Shown here piece after piece: positions 59,930 to 64,000 of a DNA stretch of 64,000 nt. Location of the stretch: NCBI GenBank assembly GCA_032629725.1, contig JAFEVB010000015.1:2232001-2296000 (forward strand), written 5' to 3'. Within the stretch, counting starts at the first letter, position 1. Each line of letters opens with the position of its first letter. Under the pieces are notes generated by a model that had not been told where the DNA came from, ran no database searches, and worked only from the letters and a program-made list of their open reading frames with translations. Made by a program: the position numbers and the translations under genes. Source of the DNA: Gremmenia infestans (Eukaryota; Ascomycota; Leotiomycetes; Helotiales; Hamatocanthoscyphaceae).

Positions 59930-60949
59930 TCACAGTGCTGCTCGAGCCCCCACATCTACACCCTCCAAAGGCTTCGCTACCTCGTTCCTCGTCATCTCCA
60001 GAATTCCCCCTTTCCCCATGTCCTCTCTCTCCCTTTCCCATCTATCAAACTCCTCCCACCACCAACAATGCGTAACTCCATCCCTCCCGAGATATCCCGC
60101 AATACCGTCCGAACCAACCCTCTTACTCCACGGTTTATCCACAATATAATGTAGATTTCGCACTTCCCCATCATCCCAAAAGCTCAGATGCCAATACCGC
60201 ATCGTCTTGAGCGCATTATACCGCCACCCCACACTACTCCATCTCCCTCTGAAGAAATCTGCCAAGAAATCTTGATCCGGAAACATGTACTCCCGTACTC
60301 TCTTATCATCTTCCAAGAACCTTAACATAGCATCCCACTGCTCAGCGAATGGCGTGAAAAGAAACAACCCGCCGTTGAGCAACGTATGCGTGTCCTTTCC
60401 CGCCTGTCCTGGCGCAGGTACAGGTGTCGGAGCATCACCAGGTCGTAACCCAGTGTACGCGCAGTTCTCTCGTGTCCATGAAGCAGGCGCCCAAGAATCC
60501 TTGTCCAGATTACAGACACACGCATGGTTGGCCGCAATGGCATCACGCGGCAACGAGCGCGACAAATCAAACAGCTCATCCATGTTCCGCCTCACCAGCA
60601 TATCGGCGTCCAGGAACACGAGCCGCTCACCACCATACTTGTACAACTCGAAGACCCGGAGCTTGGTCCACGTGTCGGCGAACCGGGCTGCGATGAGTGA
60701 TGGGGGGAGGTTGTGAGGTGGTGGAGTTAGAGGGTCGATTGGTAGATGGATGGCATTGCTCAGACTGCATTCTTCTTGTAGTTGGGGAAGAAGAGATGCT
60801 GGGAAGGAGGGAGTGGTAAGGATAATCAATGGATATATTGAGTTGTGCTTCTGGAGACTGTAGGCGAGCAAAACGGCTCCCGGGAGGTACGATGCTTTGG
60901 TGATGAGAGTGACCCATGCAAGTTTCGGGATAACTGGTGGAGAGGTCAT
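59930..60949 (-). CDS. GT8-family glycosyltransferase (glycogenin/galactinol synthase type)
   Basis: Retaining glycosyltransferase, likely cytosolic, using a nucleotide sugar and Mn2+. Single exon of 339 residues starting MTSPPVIPKLAWVTLITK. GT8 features in order: LAYSLQKHNSIYPLIIL (nucleotide-binding beta-strands), RFADTWTKLRVFELYKY, the metal-binding DxD motif in VFLDADMLVRRNMDELF (Asp114-Asp116), LLNGGLFLFTPF, the FPDQDFLADFF segment and the family-typical HYIVDKPWSKR near the C-terminus. No signal peptide or membrane helix is visible. The acceptor cannot be inferred; glycogenin-like self-glucosylation would need an acceptor Tyr not identifiable by eye. It is divergent from the NRPS-like gene and convergent with the unknown gene. 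Confidence 0.85.
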   Translation of the reverse strand: MTSPPVIPKLAWVTLITKASYLPGAVLLAYSLQKHNSIYPLIILTTPSFPASLLPQLQEECSLSNAIHLPIDPLTPPPHNLPPSLIAARFADTWTKLRVFELYKYGGERLVFLDADMLVRRNMDELFDLSRSLPRDAIAANHACVCNLDKDSWAPASWTRENCAYTGLRPGDAPTPVPAPGQAGKDTHTLLNGGLFLFTPFAEQWDAMLRFLEDDKRVREYMFPDQDFLADFFRGRWSSVGWRYNALKTMRYWHLSFWDDGEVRNLHYIVDKPWSKRVGSDGIAGYLGRDGVTHCWWWEEFDRWEREREDMGKGGILEMTRNEVAKPLEGVDVGARAAL

Positions 60950-61416
60950 TGGAGCTTACGAGCATTGAAATCTGTTGTATCGTGAAGGAACAAGTATGAA
61001 GTGATGAAATTGTGTGGATTTTTGAAAGAGAAGTGATATCGACCATCCACGGAACCACCATAGATTTTGAATGGACAATCCATAGGTAACATGATTGATA
61101 ATGAGGTGTATCTAGTATTTATTGTGGTTGTGTATAGTAACGTCATCCCAGCCTGTGAATTGCCTCCGAGACAGATTACTGCAGTCCCGATGGTTGCACA
61201 TGTACCGCATGCAGAATGTAAATGTCGTGACGTCTACACTACACTAAGTTAAAGAAGTTCTATCTACTAGTCTACCCGAACTTTCAGCCACCCGAGCCTT
61301 CACTTGTTTAGTCACGAGATTCGTCTCGAACTCAGTCCTGCACTTAATTCATGGTCTTTAATTTGCTGAAGGGGGGACTTTTGTTATTTTTTCTTCAAGT
61401 GATACAATTCCTCACT
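60950..61416. promoter_or_regulatory. divergent promoter between GT8 and NRPS-like genes
   Basis: 467 bases between two start codons facing away from each other. No specific regulator site was recognised. Confidence 0.6.
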
Positions 61417-64000
61417 ATGGCGGACTCTTCCCTCACCTACTTCACTTGTACATTGGGACAAGCAACTGCCACCAAGAATCTGGCATCTTCGAATGCCAAA
61501 ACAATCAATGAATTCCTCGAGTTGCAGGCGCAGTTATATCCCAGACTCCCAGCAGTAGGGTTTCCAGTCCCAGTGCCAAATGAAGGAGAATGGAGCTCCG
61601 AGGTTTTCTGTAGGTTTCCAATCCTGGAAATGAATTTGACCATTGATGGATCATAGCTTTTGAGGATCTTTGCAATGGTTCCAAGACTGTGGCTAAGGAA
61701 CTATATCCATACATAAATGCTGGAAACATTGGGAAGCCGAGCTGTGTAGCACTCCTGTGTTCTAGTTCCATAGATCTACTTTTCACGTGGTTGGCTCTAA
61801 TGAGAATTGGCACTTCAGTTCTACTCATTGCGTTTGTCCAACCACAACCCTTTAAGTGAACAATGAATCATGACTGATCTGAGAATAGGCCCCAATGTCA
61901 ACCTGCTGCTATAGCATCTTTGTGCAAATCATGTGATGCGTCTATACTATTTCATGACTCTTCCCACAGTGACCTTGCATCTTCTGCTGCATCATCCCCG
62001 AATACAAATCTCATTGCCCAACTCCTTCCTTGGAAACGCGTGGAAAAAGATGTTATAGACATCATTCGTGTCAATGAGTCAAACTCCGACTTTGTCCCAC
62101 TATACCAACCATCCGAAAACGACACTGCATACATTCATCACAGTTCGGGGACCTCGACGGGTATCCCTAAGCCAATACCTCAAAGTCACCGAGCTGCATT
62201 CGGTGTCCTTGCTTGTCTGGACGGCCAAAAATCAGCTACCTTCACCACAACGCCTCTCTATCATGGTGGAATTGCAGATTGCTTCAGAGCGTGGACGAGT
62301 AATGCCTTGATCTGGCTTTTCCCCGGCGAAACCCTACCTATAACTCCCAAGAATATTACTCTATCTCTATCTGCCGCTTCAAGAGCGGAAACAGGGGCTT
62401 CAACCCCGCCCGTGAAATATTTCTCCAGCGTCCCGTACGTTCTACAAACCGTCGCTGAAGAGCCTGTTGGGATGGCTTTACTCCAGAATATGCAGCTAGT
62501 GGGAGTAGGAGGAGCAGCTCTATCACCCAACGTTGGCGATTACCTCGTTAGTCAAGGCGTGAATCTCGTTTCCCGCTTCGGAAGCGCAGAGTGTGGATTT
62601 CTCCTCTCCTCTCACCGAAATTATGCCGTCGACGCAGATTGGCAGTATCTTCGCCTTCCATCCGAGTGCAAAAGTCTGTGCTTTGTGAAAATGGAGGAGG
62701 AGAACGGGCTGTTGAGAGAACTGGTTGTGAGGAAGGGGTGGCCACATATGGCCAAGACTAACAGGCCAGATGGGAGTTATGCCACGGGAGATGTTTTTGA
62801 ACCACATCCTCATATCAAGAATGCGTGGAGATATCACAACAGAAGCGATAGTCAAATCACTCTCCTTACAGGGAAGAAGTTTGACCCCGCGCCTATTGAA
62901 GATGCGATTTGTTCAAGTTCGAACCTCATTCGTGATGTTGTTATTTTCGGAAACGAGAGGCAATATCCAGGAGCTCTTATATTCCTCTGCCGTTCAACAG
63001 GTGGTAATAAAGAAGAAGCCTGGAATGTTATTTCAAAACATAATAACGAGGTGGAAATTCACAGCAGAATTGACAGGAACATGATAGCGTGGATTACCGC
63101 CGACGAAATGAAACCAGAAAAGTCTAGCAAGGGGACTATACTCCGAGGCCCAACCGAAGAATTGTTTGCCGCATATATCGAGGAGCTTTACAAAGGAAAA
63201 AGCCACTCACCTCTAGCTTCCAATGTACTAGACAGTGAAGTCCATTTTGTGACGGCAAGCATTGTGCATGAAGTTATTGGTTTTGAACTCCAAGATGACG
63301 AGGATTTCTATCAACACGGGGTTGATTCAACAAAGGCTACACAAATCAGATCCAAACTTCAAACAGTATGTACCCTCCTACATGGTTCAGAAATGCATAG
63401 GCTCATGAAAACAGAAGCTGTCCATAGGAACTGCATTGCCGTGGAATGTCGTATACGACTGTGGAAACATTCAAGAGTGAGTTTCAATACCAAGCTCATA
63501 TCTCAAGACTGACCATCCAGACTTTCTCAACGTCTACTGAAGTCCCGGAACAGCCCAACAGAGATAGTAAACCCCAGATCCGAAAACCGTGAGATGCAAG
63601 ATCTTGTGGACCAATATTCTCATTTCGATCCCCCGACAGCTGAAAAGCAAAACGCTATACCCAAGACCAGCATAGCAGTGAGTTGCACCAACCTTCATCC
63701 CATCTGCAGTTCGACGTTTCCTAACAATTCCCTATCCAGGTCCTCACAGGTGCCACAGGCGGGCTCGGTGCCAATATACTGGAAATCCTCCTCTCCGACC
63801 CCTCTTTTTCACAAATCATATGCCTAGTTCGCGCGAAAGATGAACAGGAAGCCTTTACAAAAGTCACCGCTAATCTCGCAGCCCGAAAAATGTCTCTCCC
63901 AGCACCAGACAGGCTGAAATGCGTACCGTTTGTCTTGAGTAGAGCGGATCTGGGGTTATCAGGGAAGATGTTGGAGGTCATCAGGAGAGAAGCTGGGTGT
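61417..64000 (+). CDS. NRPS-like A-T-reductase (carboxylic acid reductase type), 5' part
   Basis: A multidomain enzyme that adenylates a carboxylic acid, loads it on a phosphopantetheinyl carrier and reductively releases it as an aldehyde. Exons 61417..61609, 61657..61831, 61889..63365, 63415..63476, 63521..63677 and 63740..64000+ all join in phase. The A-domain motif A3 reads SSGTSTGIPKP (about 206-216), A5 is RFGSAECGFLL and A7 is YATGDVFEP. The carrier domain has FYQHGVDSTKATQI, with Ser603 as pantetheinylation site, then VYDCGNIQ. The reductase begins VLTGATGGLGANILE (about 689), an NAD(P)-binding Gly-rich loop, and continues past the right edge. No condensation domain precedes the A domain. 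The start is set at MADSSLTYFTCT; an upstream in-frame ATG at 61351 would add a hydrophobic run that looks non-functional. The substrate is unknown, and the 3' part lies outside. Confidence 0.88.

Overview
The window reads as nuclear DNA of a filamentous ascomycete (Pezizomycotina). Genes carry short introns of about 47-145 bp with GT...GCTAAC...AG signals. Ste12 has a STE domain followed by two C2H2 fingers, and several fungus-specific families are present (Med15, an Afi1/MesA-type protein, a Whi5/Nrm1-like protein, fungal CorA-like and LMBR1-like proteins). A helotialean leotiomycete is my guess from general impression, not something I could test. No rRNA, tRNA, transposon or CRISPR array was recognised.

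Layout. 1-344 (minus) is the 5' end of the ERAD ubiquitin ligase gene hrd1, cut by the left edge. 345-8147 is a long gene-poor stretch. From 8.1 to 28.2 kb genes are dense: a C2H2 regulator (8148-10487), a Nnt1-type methyltransferase (11123-11968), an unrecognised basic nuclear-type protein (12213-13978, minus), an LMBR1-family membrane protein (14313-16425), a CorA-like membrane protein (17145-18968), an EF-hand myosin light chain (19408-20402, minus), an Afi1/SPA polarity protein (21001-23645), S-formylglutathione hydrolase (24025-24996, minus), and RNA polymerase subunit Rpb6 (25417-26088, minus) divergent from TFIIIA (26411-28171). A 4.2-kb repeat-rich gap precedes med15 (32331-37063). Then come a multi-pass sulfatase-like protein (38250-41486, minus), a Whi5/Nrm1-like G1/S repressor (44321-45351, minus) and ste12 (48895-51214, minus). 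An 8-kb gene-free interval lies upstream of ste12. The right end holds a conserved protein of unknown function (59230-59850), a GT8 glycosyltransferase (59930-60949, minus) and a non-ribosomal-peptide-synthetase-like adenylation/thiolation/reductase gene (61417 to beyond 64000).

Functionally the window is mostly housekeeping and regulatory: transcription machinery (Rpb6, TFIIIA, Med15), signalling or cell-cycle transcription factors (Ste12, Whi5-like, a C2H2 protein), polarity and cytokinesis (Afi1-like, myosin light chain), ER quality control (Hrd1) and formaldehyde detoxification. The right edge may enter a secondary-metabolism region. Exon joins were worked out by eye from reading frame, splice sites and family conservation; no alignment, RNA or database evidence was available.
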